From Rostratula benghalensis (Eukaryota; Chordata; Aves; Charadriiformes; Rostratulidae): a DNA stretch of 64,000 bases. Under the pieces are notes generated by a model. That model saw only the letters and a program-made list of their open reading frames with translations. It was not told the DNA's origin and did no database searches. The stretch lies in the NCBI GenBank assembly GCA_013399305.1, contig VXAI01000160.1, forward strand, positions 1,399,648 through 1,463,647. The letters are read 5' to 3'. The first letter of the stretch is position 1; every line of letters begins with the position of its first letter. Positions 37,673 through 49,939 of the stretch are shown here, piece after piece. The position numbers and the translations under genes were made by a program.

Positions 37673-40600
37673 CTGTGCAAAACTTGGCAGCTTGAGTGCA
37701 CAAGGGGTTTGGTGAACCTTCATTTGGCTTCTGTGCTTATGGGTTTGAATTAGTGTTAGGAAAATTAAAGGATGAAGTAGGAGATGAACTAAATAGAAGC
37801 ATCTCAAGAAATAAAATGAGTCACAGAGTGATGTATCAAAAGTAGATGCAATCAAAAGTGAGGAACTGTAAAAATACTGTTTTTAGTAATTTAGGTACAG
37901 TTTTATTATTTAAATGAATTTGTTGTAGTATAGATATAGACATATTGCACAAAAGATACAGCCTTAAAGAGGAGCTTGCTTTATTTTGTTTGATATTTTT
38001 ATGGAAGTGAATTCTTCACCCATTGGAAATAAGAGACAAAGCATAACTTTCCTGAATGAACATCAGCAATGATTTACTTAGTTCTGCACTGCTCATATTA
38101 CGCTTTATAATTTGTATGCCTTCCTTGCCAGAGTACTATTATGCATTAACTGTTTTCAATTCTCTTTAATTTAAGATTTACACATTAATAAATTATGTGT
38201 AAGTAGTAGGCTATGGTGTATGATTCTGCAAAATAGTTGCTTTAGAATCAAACTGGTTTGGAGGAGTATAGGCCCTTTTAAATGTGCCTTTATGTCTTCT
38301 TTCTTCTCCACTGTTTCATTAGAATGATGACATAATGGTGGGTAGAAATTCCTTCTTTTACATGATAGGAATCTAGGGTTAGCACATTGAGAGACTGACC
38401 AAATATACTTCAAAATGCAGCTTTTTTTATGTGGCTATATTTTGTCTCTTCCATTCTAAATGCAAGCATTAATTTGGTAATAACAATGACAATGAGATAC
38501 TCTGATATGAGTTAGGCTTTCATGAGTCATGATGTTCTCCCTTGAAGAAAATATACTAATACTACTAATACTGTTGCCACAGCTCTTGTTTTAAAATGCA
38601 AAACATAATTAATTGACTAACTATTACTTTCCACTCAGTCTCGCCATTCAAAATTACCCTTGTGGCATTTTCAACTGCTCTCAGTGGAGAAATCCTGGCC
38701 AAGATGGAGCAATGAGCCAGAATACTCCTGCCCACTGCCTCAAACTGTCACTCCATGGGACCATCACAGCTGGTGCTAATGTGTGGGCTGCTCTTAATTT
38801 CTCCTGAGGACCAAACCTGCTCACAAACTAATCAGGGAATTATTAAGTTGCTCTTAAGTTGAGAAGGATACAAACTAGTTTGTATTAAATATATGACTGT
38901 AATACATATGGAATACATATGGAAATGCTATCAATGTAATGATATAAGGTGCATCTATATTTACTGAGCAGTGTAGGACAAATAGCAAAGCAGACATGGA
39001 AAATTTAGGCTATCTATTAGCATCTGATGTTGACTCAGCAGGGGAATCCTTCCTCTGAGTTGTTCTGTAATCAGTGCTCCTGTATTTATGCATCTCATTT
39101 TTCCAAGAGCAAGTGGAGTAGAGCTGGTATTTACTAGTCCTTTACACAGTAGCAGTCCAGAGGTTTTATCCAAATTTGAAGGTAATCCCAACTAGAAATT
39201 ATTTCAGTACAGATAGGTAGCACAAGAGTTATGATAGAAATTTATTTCCAAGGACCCTTGATGTGAAAGGGGTAGTCATCTGTCAGGGACAGTAGAGAAA
39301 TCCATGTCCACCAGCTTTACTGATTATTGTTTAATTTCTCTGAGAACACAGACCATCAGTCTAATAAGAAGAGAAAACTTTCTTCTATCTCAAATGTTAT
39401 AAGGAATTTCAGAAATTAGGACATTGTTGTGGATATAGCTTCAGAGTTTCCAGTAGTCACATTGATTGCTTTTGACCTACGGCTTACAGTTCAGGATTTT
39501 ACAACGGAATTTACCACAAAAAAAGATGAATAGTCAGGTATCTCTAACTTTGTATCCAAGAGAAGAGTCTTGATTATTGTTATTATTAAGTCAAATTAGA
39601 CTGAGAACACTTTCTGTGAATGAAAGAAAACAGCTCTGAAATTAAGTTGAAAACAAACAGCTAATGATCAAAGTAAAGAGGAATGTAGCAGAACTGATAT
39701 GAAACATTGATTTTCTAACTGGAAAATCTTTTAAAAAGGAATGGAAAGTGATACCTGCTATCATTTACTTTAGGATTATCCCATTGCGTGAACAAAAATT
39801 TAAAGAAATAATCTCTACTATGAAGTGCAATAAGATCATCCAGCTAATCTATAAAAACCAATACACCTTATTAAATTTCTATAATCTTTACACTAATTTA
39901 CAAAGAAATATTACATTTTTATCAAACTGCTTATATTTCATGCCTATCAAAACTTCGTTATGAGAGGACTTACTGTGGTTAACAGGGGGAACTATATTTT
40001 GGTATACAAGTGCCTAAAAAATAAATAAGGATCTAAGAAAATAACAGGGTAGAAGTCATAATCTGCAAAGGCAATTTGGTTAGCAAGACTATGTTTCTAT
40101 GAGAAAAGAACTTACAAGATACTTTAGTAAGAGGGAAATGGTCAATGTAACTTACAAGACAATAATTTCAATGCTCGAAATAAGCACCAACATACATCTC
40201 GGGGCTTATACAAATACATTCCTCTTAAAAGTTATATTAATTTACAAGATTACTTGAATGAAGCTGACTTTGTGACAGAGTCAGACAAAGTGAAGAAGTG
40301 AGCATATGAAAATAGAATTAGTGTATAGTTGTGTGCCTTTCCTCTTTTTTTTTTGTACATAAGCTATATTATTTAAAAAAAATAAACCACAAAGATTAAT
40401 GAGAAATGAGCATAGTTGACTTTCACATTATTAGAGAAGCTTTGAAGATAGCATTTCTGTAAGACTTTTTTAATTATAATTATGTAACACCACTTCCTCT
40501 AGTAGTATCAAAGTTTGAAGGCCTTAGTTCTTAAATACCAATTTGGCACAGATTTCCAGTCAGATGATGTGGACTGAACTCTGTGCCACAGCTAAAGCAG

Positions 40601-41769
40601 CTGAACTGCAGTCAGTAGGTGATTTCTGCTTAAGAAATGCAGGAAATAAATGACATCATATTTTCTTGTTCCGTTCCCACCCATGGGTAAACTATTTTCC
40701 TCGTCTTTCATTTGTTTCCACTAGAAACAATTGAGAAATTTGTAATAAGCCACTGAGATACTTTGTTGGGTTTTTTTTCAAATTCTCACAAACAGGCTTT
40801 ATTTTGTTCTTACTTTTGGGGTGAACATACTCATTAGTATTAAATACTGCTTTACTTGGAGGTTCTGACCAACATTTGGGATTTCACAGGGTTAACTTGT
40901 CACATTACCCTGCTAAAGATATATAATGACAAAAGCAATATGCTGTTGTTAACTATTATTATCCTAATATGTGATTATCAATAACAATAGAAATGATCAT
41001 ATGAAGACTTTTCTTAGTACAGCAGCTATATAATCTTCCATAGATGTTAAATAATGTGAGTTGGTGGAGTCACTAGGGAAAACAATGTGGGATGACTTTA
41101 CAGGGAAAGATGTTTAGGCCTTGGAGATCTGAACATATTTTATGCTTCTCCATTTCACAAGAAAGAGTATTAAATCTTAGTGTCACTAAGGCTAGCACTT
41201 GGTCATTCTATATTTTTTTAATTACAGCATTTCTTCAGTCTGAAGTATTGCCAGTTAACGGTTCATTTTCCAGCCAGTTCTTATTCCAGCAAGTTGTAAT
41301 TGTCTGCTACTCAGTGCTCTTTACACAGGAGCCACAATAAACTTTTTCCTTATAATTAACTATTCCAGGAGAAGATCTCTGGTCAGAATGTTTTGAGAAC
41401 TATTTCTTGCATTCCTTCTGCATTTTACCACTACTATAAGGGCCCAAGAAGCAGCCTATCACCTTTCCATACATGCTTAAGACTTTGAAGAAGATACTGG
41501 TTCCGTGGAAAATATTTTACTCCTCATTAAAGGTGTATCTTATATATGCAGTTACCAGTTGTTGTCTACCTTCCTATAAACCAGTAGAACTCATAAATTA
41601 ATTCAAAATGTGTCTTCAATGATCTTCTCACAGAAAATAAAATATTTGCAGGAAACAAGACTGAAAATTATAGTGGAAAAATGACGTTTGAACTATTTTT
41701 TCTGAAAAAAACCCCTCTATTTTGGAAAGGTAAAAAAATGTTTTGAAAGATGCCTACCACTTCTGTCTT
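37673..41769. other. Unique DNA, no gene seen; possible further transposase debris
   Basis: A minus-strand open frame at 38171-38413 (includes YIWSVSQCANP and CHHSNETVEKKEDI) vaguely recalls the FLYWCH-type zinc-binding region found upstream of the core in some MULE transposases. The correct strand and side make it worth noting, but the match is weak. An 11-bp tandem duplicate (aatacatatgg twice) is at 38901-38922. Confidence 0.35.
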
Positions 41770-41787
41770 CCCCACCCCCACCCCCCC
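41770..41787 (-). other. C-rich tract, G4-capable on minus strand
   Basis: Runs of 4, 5 and 7 C separated by single A. On the minus strand the longest run can be split to supply four G-runs. Confidence 0.6.
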
Positions 41788-42996
41788 AGCATATGTGCAT
41801 TAATTTTGTGGATCTTGTTGGTATGATCTACCAGTATGTCTTGTAATCTTTTCATTACATCTCATAACTAAATAATTTGTAGCTTCAAGTATCCATATAT
41901 GTAATTTTGAATGGGACTACTCTTCATCCACATTACGTCTTGACTTTCGATGCCATGACTGTGTTTTATTTATTTAGTTAGTTCTTTTGCCAAAAACTCT
42001 CTCCTTTCCTTTCCAGCTGGAATGAATGCAGTTGTGCAGTTGCATTCATGATGGTTTATCTTTGTACAAACATACTTAAGAGCAAAACTGATCACATAAA
42101 AGTTCAAGAAAAAATAATTACGACTAGAACAAGGGAATCAGGAATATCAGTGAATTTAGTTTTTACTTAATGAAGTGCTAGCCTTTTCCTTTAGCAACTA
42201 CCAATTTTCTCCAGCTACTCAGCACTTACTCAGAGACACATTACATTTGCCATGTACCTTCTTTGCCTGTTTTGCTAGGATTGCCTTGGTTGCTTCAGTG
42301 TGTTCTTGCTGTGTGCGACCCGTTTGTGATTGAATCCACTGAGGGATTTAAGAATCTGCGTAACAATTATAGCATGCAAATTTACTTTTAAGGATAACTA
42401 ATATTTCTGAAACACACAATTCATTGTTAGGTACCAATAGGCAATTAAAAGCTCAAGACATCTGAGCTCCACAAGGTGGAAAAGGCACACTCCCAAGAAT
42501 GTGATTCCAAGTCTTTGCACACAGCCTCTTCTTTCAGAAATCTCGTGTTAGTAGTGGGATGGAGAGCAATGGCCAAGTTCAATGAAGATGAATAAAAGGA
42601 AGAACTGGTTCCAAAGTTCTTCAGTGAGCCCATATTGACTCAAGATATTTGCACGTGAGCTTCTGCAGCTCACCAGGAAAGATGCTTGGGCAGAATATAT
42701 AGACAGTTTTCTAAGTCCTTTTTCTGACTTAGGCAGATTGACAATTTTGGTGACAGTGCTGGGGGCAAAGCCACAAATCTGAGCTTCAGGACATGGAGAT
42801 AGTTCCAGGTATTCAGCTCCTGAAGGTGTGTCTAAGATTTTATGCTCTCTTTGACCCTAACTGCGCTATCTAACTGAAACAGGTAAGGTTTATTTACCCA
42901 GCATGTCCTTAATCTTTCCTATTGGATAGGTTGGTCATCACTCCTTGTCTGCTCATTTCTAAGAAGATAGTTTTCAGTTAACAGTCTGGGAAATAA
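41788..42996. other. Unique DNA with one hairpin, no gene seen
   Basis: A perfect 9-bp stem atgaatgca / tgcattcat with a 10-base loop lies at 42022-42049. Too short for a microRNA precursor by itself. Confidence 0.5.
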
Positions 42997-44060
42997 GAAT
43001 CACAGAATAGTTGAGGTTGACAGGCTGCTCGAGAGGTTACCTGGTCCAATCATATGTTTGAAGCAGGGCCACCTAAAGTCAGTTGTCCAGGACCTTGTCC
43101 AGACAGCCTTTGAATATCTTCAAAGATGGAGACTCTACCAATCCTTTGGGCAACCTGTGCCAGTCATCCTCACAGTGTTTCCTCATGTTCATAGGAAACC
43201 TCCAGTTTTTGAGGCTGTGGCCACTGCTTCTGTGACTGGGAATCTGACTGATGACTGATGGCCCTATGACTGGGCATCACTGAAAAGAGCCCTGAAAAGA
43301 GTCCAACTCCATTGTCTTTATATCCTTCCTTCAATAGTTATACACATGGATAGGGTTCCCCAGAACCTTCTCTTCTCCAGGCTGAACTCCAGGAGAGCTC
43401 TTAGCCTCTCCTCAGATGTGGGTGCTCCAGTCCATTAATCATTTAGTAGCCCTTTGCTGGACTCTCTCCAGTATGTCCACATCTCTCAGAACTGGACTGA
43501 ACAGCCTCACCAGTGCTGAACAGTGATTTCTCAGTGATTCCCTCAACCTGCTGGAAATATACATATATATATTGCTTAATGCAGTCAAAGATACCATTTG
43601 CCCTTATTGCAGCAAGGGAACATTGCTGGTTTATGGTCAACTTCACATCTACCAAGATCCCCAGATCCTTTTCTGCAAAGTCCATTTGCAGTGAGGTAGC
43701 ATGTACGGGTGCCAGTGGTTGTTCTTCCCCAGGTGCAGGAATTTGCACTTCCTGTTGAACTTCACGAGACTTCTGTCAGCCCATTTCTCCAGCCTGTCAA
43801 GGTCCCTCTAGAATGTAACATGACCCTCTGGCCTATCAGTCATTCCTCACACCTTTGTGTCATCTCCAAACTTGCTCAAGGCACAATATGACCCATTACC
43901 TAGATCCTTAAGATGCTAAACAAGACTGGACCTAGTATTGACCCATCGGGTACACTGCTAGATACTGGCCTCCAGGTAAACTTTCTCTTGCTGGTCACCA
44001 CTCACCATTCAGATGGTTTTCAATTCACCACAAGATCAAGACCTGATCTTGTGATTTCAC
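42997..44060 (-). mobile_element. CR1 LINE, antisense ~1-kb fragment with ORF2 remnant
   Basis: Reverse-complement CR1 starting at its 3' end (gaatcacagaatagttgagg). It is the longest CR1 copy here. Read on the minus strand it preserves pieces of the C-terminal reverse-transcriptase polypeptide in the usual order: SKFGDDT-like, DRLEKW-like, KFLHLGKNN, then FAEKDLGILVDVKLTINQQC and ANGIFDCI, followed by the YEERLRELGLF-type region and the tail. The 101-codon frame at 43443-43748 is part of this and not an independent gene. Frameshifts and stops show that it is dead. The right boundary blurs about 35 bp before the LTR. Confidence 0.9.
44031..44051. other. Small inverted repeat at CR1/LTR border
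   Basis: caagatca-agacc-tgatcttg: 8-bp stem, 5-base loop, near the truncated end of the CR1 fragment. Confidence 0.55.
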
Positions 44061-44093
44061 CTGTGGAGAAATCAAATATCTCAAAATAGGTAT

Positions 44094-45247
44094 TTGGGGG
44101 GGTTGACCCTGGCTGGACACCAGGTGCCCACCAAACTGGCTCTGTCACCTCCCCTGCTGAAGAGGCCAGGAGACAGAAAATGCAATGAAAGGCTTGTGAG
44201 TTGAGGTAAAAACTAGGAGAGGTCACTCTGAGATAAGAGAGACCAACTACTGTCGCAGGCAATCCAGAGTTGACTTGAGGAAATTAATTTAATTTATCAC
44301 CAATCAATCAGCATAGGATAATGAGAAATAAAACCAAATCCTAAAAACACATTCCCCCTGTCCCTCCCTTCTTCCCAAGTTTAACTTCCCTCCTGATGTT
44401 CCCTACCCCCTCCTGCCATGCAGCACAGGAAGACAAGAAATGAGGTTTACAGTCAGTTCATCACACATTTCTGCTGCTCTGTCCTTCTCAGAGGGAGAAC
44501 TCCTCGCACTCTTTCCCTGCTCCAGCATGGGGTCCCTGCCATGGGAGGCAGTCTTCTGCAGACTTCTCCAATGTGAGCTGAAGGACACACAACCACCACT
44601 GGTCTATGGCTCTTCATGGAATTCTCCAGTATGGGTCCCTTCCACAGTGTGCAGTCATTCAGAAGCAGACTGCTCTAGCCTAGGTTCCCCACGGGGTGAC
44701 GAGCCCTGCCAGCAAACTTGCTCCGCTTTCCATGGGTCTGCAGTTACTGCCAGGAGACTGCTCCAGCATGGGCTTCACACATGGTCACAGCATGTTTAGG
44801 ACATCCACCTGCTCTGGTCTGGGATCCTCCACAGGGCTGCAGGTGGATATCTGCTCCTTGTGGAGGGACCACGGGCTGCAGAAGGACAGCCTGCCTCACC
44901 ACGGTCTTTATCACAGGCTGCAAGGGATTATCTGCTTAGACACCTGGAGTATCTTCTTGCCCTCCTTCTTCACTGACCTTGCTGTCTGCACAGTTGTTTC
45001 TCTTACATATTCTCATTCCTCTCTCTGGCTGAAGTTGTTGGGGTTTATTTTTTCCACCTCTTAAATATGTTATCCCTGAGGCACTACCACTGTTGTTGAT
45101 TGGCTTGGTCTTGGTCAGTGGTGGGTCCGTTTTGGAGCTGGCTGGCATTGGCTCTATCAGACACAAGTGAAGATTCTAGCAGCTGTTCACAGAAGCCACC
45201 CCTGTAGTCCTCCTGCTACCAAAACCTTTCCATGCAAATCCAATACA
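44094..45247 (-). mobile_element. Avian endogenous retrovirus solo LTR
   Basis: About 1.15 kb matching a long LTR type common in bird genomes. One end reads ttgggggggttgaccctggc and the other ccatgcaaatccaataca; the family normally has TG...CA-type ends here (minus-strand start tgtattgg). Internal landmarks include gcaggtggatatctgctcct, agcctgcctcaccacggtct, attggcttggtcttggtcag and tggctggcattggctctatc. Minus-strand sense is inferred from a TATA-like box about 185 bp from that start and an A/T-rich candidate polyadenylation region near 44290-44300. No gag, pol, env or second LTR lies beside it, so it is a solo LTR. No clear target-site duplication was found. Open frames of 60-122 codons inside (both strands) are by-products of its composition. 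I did not assign the ERV class. Confidence 0.82.
45056..45068 (-). promoter_or_regulatory. TATA-like box of the ERV LTR
   Basis: On the minus strand acatatttaagag lies about 185 bp inside the inferred LTR start, where a U3 promoter TATA element is expected. A probable cap site would fall about 25-30 bp further, near 45030. Confidence 0.5.
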
Positions 45248-48200
45248 GCATTATAATGCCAATTTTTTTTATTTAATTCTTCCTACTAGGAAAAAAGAAG
45301 GTTAAAATGACTCTTAGAATAACTTTATCCCCAATACAGTATACATAATGTAGTTTGGTCCCAAATAGTCTGAAAACTGACTTTGTCAAATTTGTTCTTG
45401 CATACCCTAAAACATTAGTTCTGAAATGAACTAAGGTCAGGAAGTCTGCAAGCTGAATATTAACTCCGAGGACACAGGGAGCTGAGATTCATATAATTGG
45501 AGAATATACTTAGAAGGCAGAGTCATAGCATCACTCTAGGGAGGAGAAATTGAAAGTATCCTTGAACAGATCATAAATATCAGCACTTTAGGTATTCTTA
45601 TCTAACGAAACATTAGTTAAATTCTTTACATGTAATTACTCCTTCCACAAACCTTGTTTAAAGAAGAAGAGTCCTTTTCTGAAATTAAGATGTTATTAAT
45701 CTAACTAGTAATATAGACATTTTTGTTTTGTTTTAGCTGCCAGCTTAATTTGCTTTAGTTAGGATGAAGCAAATGGCAAGGGACATTAACATCTATCAAT
45801 AAATAAATTAACTATTAAGAAATGTAGATCTAAACAAACACTTAGGCATCTTAATCAACACTTGGGAAGTATTTTGACATCTTTGTCCATAATAGCAACT
45901 TTAAAGACAAATGCTGCCTTATCCTGGAGGAAAAATTCACTGGGGGAGGGGGAGGCGAGGAATGGAAGGGGCAGAAGGGAAGAGGAGGATTAGGGCATGA
46001 AGTTTTATCATTTCACTGCTCTCTAACAATGGATGTCATAGATTATGCATAGTTTCTGATTTATATTTAAAGGACTGTCTCTTAATTTTACTATGTTATA
46101 TATACGTAAATATATGAATATACACATACATGTAGAAACTGTGTTTGAGAGCACAAATGAGTGTCCTAGTCACAAGACTACAGTGTCAAGCTCCCAGTTC
46201 AGTTTTCATTTTCTGTGCTTATAAATCTTGAATCCACATCTGTCCCATGAGACTTCCAGCAGATTGGGTTGAAATCATCTCACTCTTCTTTGCCAAGAGC
46301 CTCATAGACAGTGGTCTCTTGCTGGGGAACACTTCTCAATTTGTAATAAAACAAAAAATATTCAGTCCTCTCTTGAAGTCAGCTCACAAACATCATATCA
46401 CTAGGTAACAATTGGTCTTGATCAGGTTGATTTTTTATATTTAATTGTAATTACTATTTTTTATTAATTTTCATATGCACTTTTGTAGAAGCACTCATAA
46501 ATGTATTTTAGTATTTCTAAATAAATTATAAAGCAAGCAGTATTTTCTACCTATTCAAAAATTTATGAAGTTGTGGTAAATTTTTTCTAAAATTTTTTGT
46601 CCCTCCTCAGCAGAAAGTTAAAATACTGCTGAATTAGCACTAGGGGTTTCTCAACAAGAATTTAAGCTGGAGTAAGCTTCCCCTTCCCTGCTATGCAATT
46701 ATGGAGTCTGCTCTGGAGGTGAAATGTATCTTGGGGGTTTTTTTCCTAAGTTTTTGAAAATGTCCCATGAATTTTCAGATTGGAGTCATATCCAAACATT
46801 TAAAATTTCATGGATAAAAATAATCTTGTAAGTATGGATTGCAGAGACTCCAGAAGCCAGAGGTAAATTTAAAAAATGTACTTAGTGTAATAGCAAAAAG
46901 TTAACCCAGGGAAATGAGTTCTCTCTTTTCTTCTGCAAATAATAATAAAGAAGATAGGCAAAATGAACTGAATACTGGAAATCTTACTTAAGTTTTTTGC
47001 ACGTATTTTAGTTTCAATAAAAGAGATGTGAGGGTTTTTTCATTTCACCTACCAATAGTCACATTATTTATGCTTTCTTTTTTTTGCAAGAGATGAGCTT
47101 ATATCTCACATATCTGAGTTATTCTCCTGGTGACAAAATGGTTAGAAAGATTTTGGGGAGAGGAATCAGTATTTTTCTTCTGTGACTGACAGCATTTAGG
47201 AAATGACATAGTGGGTGTTTATTTTTGTACATAATAAGCCCAGTAAAGCTCTGTATATTATAGAGCTAAAATATATACATATGTATTCTATTTTTCTGTT
47301 TCTACAGGAAGTTAGAAGGCAGTTCTACTGTAGAGGTCAATTTATGGTAAGGCAAAAGAGATTATAGGTAAGAAAATAATCTCTAAACTGAATCAGTTCA
47401 AGCTTTTTAAAGATTCCAGCTTTTCCTCAGGTAATATGCCAAGACTTGTGACCATTTGATGAACAAACAGTTTAAAAGACTTATAAGACACCAACATGAC
47501 TGACTCAGTATGTACGTTGGGACAGTAACAGGAGTGACCTTTCTCCTACAGATTTCTGGGTTACGTACTCCGGAAAATTCTGGCTCATTGTCTTTTTCCA
47601 TCAGATAATGGATTCTTTTTAAAAGTATGAAGCCATTCAGGTTTTTACAGTATGAAAAACAAGAGGATTTTGTTTGGCTGTTTTAAAGAATGGTATTCTT
47701 CTTAAATTCAGTTGGACTTCATGCAAAGCAGAAAGAGACCTGGTTGAAAAAGAGCAAACTTTGTATAATAATGGAAATACCAGACAAAAAGCAAACAAAC
47801 AAACAAAAAAAAAAACCCACCCCAAACCAAATCTTCTATTTTCAAATGTCTAGCTAGATTTTGCAACAGAGCAAGAATTGTTATATTTTACAGGCTTCAA
47901 GGCTTACTAGGCCTCTGGTTTAAATATAAGAGGTTAACAGAGGCCAGATGAAGGGCCAGGCTGGGATTTACAAGAATTTCTACGTAAGTGAAAGACGAAC
48001 TGCAGGATCATTTCGTGGCTGCTGTGGCAAAAACATTTGAATGTGAACCTATATGTTTCTCAACAGAAAGGCTATGATATCAAAGGAGTCAGTATCCTTT
48101 ACCTCTGACCCCTCGTCATGCTTTATCAAATGAAAATGCACATGGACATTCATCAGAATTAATCTGTACCAAGCAATCAGGGAATAACAGTCCACTAATG

Positions 48201-48737
48201 GTGGGTTGCCATTGTGTTTTTTACTGCATTAAGGCAACTTCATATATTCGAGTAAAATAAGTAAATGCTTTAACTCACAAGCTTTAATTGGGTTCTAATT
48301 CAATTTATGTAGGAAAAGAACAAAAGGCAGCAATTGTTGATGATAAATATAAGACTGAAAAGACTTAAGAAAAAATTAAGACAAAGTCCTACAGAGCTCT
48401 ACATTATACCTTGTTCTAGGATTTGAACTTAGTTTGTCCTGACTTTACTCAGGAAGATAATATCTAGCTTCAGTCTGACTTTGAGTGAGCTCTATTGATG
48501 AATGGAAAAGGCTGTTTTTCACTGGAAAAGTGCCTGAAAACAATCTAAGACTAACTGAAAAAATAGAATAAAAAAAAGAAAAAGAAACAGAGTTATCTGA
48601 GAAGTTTCCCTATGTATTTTATTACTCTGAAAAACACAGAAAATTAGGACTCAAGTTTTCAGAATGTATGGATTCTAATAAACTACTTTCTGAAAAAGAA
48701 AGTTTTCTGTGATATTTTTTCCAATATTCTTCATCTG
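45248..48737. other. Unique DNA with purine-rich patch and (CAAA)n, no gene seen
   Basis: A G/A-rich stretch at 45941-45990 has G-runs at 45942-45946, 45948-45952, 45968-45971 and 45977-45979. A (CAAA)n/A-run repeat lies at 47792-47815, running into acccaccccaaacc. An imperfect hairpin agctctgta/tatagagct lies near 47250-47270. Confidence 0.5.
47792..47815 (+). repeat. (CAAA)n plus A-run
   Basis: Several CAAA units run into an A10 tract and then C-rich words. Confidence 0.8.
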
Positions 48738-48835
48738 TCTTTTCATATTGTAAGCTCTAGGGGTAAGATGTGTGCATTCAATATATATTTGTAAAGCACT
48801 TGGCACTCTCTGTACTTAATGCAAACACTAAAAGC
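48738..48835. repeat. Ancient amniote retroposon relic (MIR/L3 type)
   Basis: attgtaagctctaggggtaa, then atttgtaaagcacttggcac and aatgcaaacac. The order matches the well-known old amniote tail gattgtaagctctttggggc, tttgtacagcacctagcac and gtaatacaaat. Divergence is high and the copy is short. The family name was not resolved. Confidence 0.55.
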
Positions 48836-49689
48836 CAACACAGTATAAAATAATATCTCTTCAGTTATATTAAATCAGAATCATTCACTTAGCTCCTCTC
48901 TGCTAAAGGGTACCAATTAAAGTGGCCTGTAAAAAATATCGTAATTTATTAAATGATGGGGATTTGATACCATCTAGACTAGTTTTACCCCAGTTAAATT
49001 TTTGTTTCATGGTATTGCACTCAGCACTTCTTCATGTAACTGAAATTAGAATCAAGTTTGCACCAAAAAAAATGAAATATTGCAGGCAATTTTCTTCCTT
49101 GCTAATTCCTCATAATTTGCTATAAACAAAGAACATCTCGCAATAGTGTCCTTTGCTGGCTCCAGCTAACCTGGGAATACATATACAGATATGCAGAATG
49201 TTTCCTTCTAACATTTTTTTCTTCTTATGTTACTGTTCAAAATATAAATAGTCTGAATAAATAAATAACTTGAATTAAATTAAAAACTACAGGGGAAAAA
49301 AAAGAAAGGGAAGAAAAAAAAAGAGTGATAGACTAGGGGAGTAGGGGAGATATTTTTCTACTTTCTTTCCAAGACCAGAAAAATTCTGTTGAGTTCCCTT
49401 CCAGGCTTGCAGCGAGTCTCACAGGCAAATATTCAGGTATGGTTTTGACAGCTTCTCAGAGGTCTTATTTTTAGAAAGAGTGAGTCACGCCCATCTTCTG
49501 AAAAAGCAAATTATTTTAAAACACTCTTGGTTGCTGAAAATCACTATTCTTCTTTAATATCTTAAGGGTGTATTAATTGCCTACAGTTAAAGATATATTA
49601 ATTACCTACTGATAAACTCTTCTTTAAAATGTTGAGTTCCGATAGCAAGCACTTGAAGATAATTAAGAACTTGGGATAATTGAGAAATC
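48836..49689. other. Unique AT-rich DNA, no gene seen
   Basis: Includes purine-rich stretches around 49290-49360 and a loose duplicate of tattaattgcctac / tattaattacctac around 49570-49610. Confidence 0.5.
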
Positions 49690-49939
49690 TAGGGCACATC
49701 CACACACACTTCACATAAGGTTATTCAAACTAGTCCCAAAAGAGAGGATATGTGTATGCCACAGTGCTATGTCACACAGGTATACTAGTTCATATATAGG
49801 AAGCAGTATAGCTATGTGAATATGGTATTTGCACTGGGACTAATTAGGTCACTTCACTTTCATATTGTGATTGTTTTATTTTCAGATCCGGCTGGGTATC
49901 TTTTCACAGTTCAGTATTGTTCACTGTGGACATACCCTA
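49690..49939. mobile_element. Possible short inverted-terminal-repeat DNA element
   Basis: tagggcacatccacac at 49690-49705 and the reverse complement of 49924-49939 (tagggtatgtccacag) agree at 12 of 16 positions. They resemble the tagggtatgtctacac termini of old non-autonomous hAT-like elements known in reptiles and birds. The interior (~220 bp) has no coding capacity. Target-site duplications are not convincing. Confidence 0.35.

Noticed and set aside
43443..43748. 101-codon minus-strand frame with EKDLGILVD
   Set aside because: It is a piece of the CR1 reverse-transcriptase ORF, described under the CR1 copy, not a separate gene.
44440..45166. Open frames up to 122 codons
   Set aside because: All lie inside the ERV LTR, which is non-coding; its raised GC lengthens chance frames.
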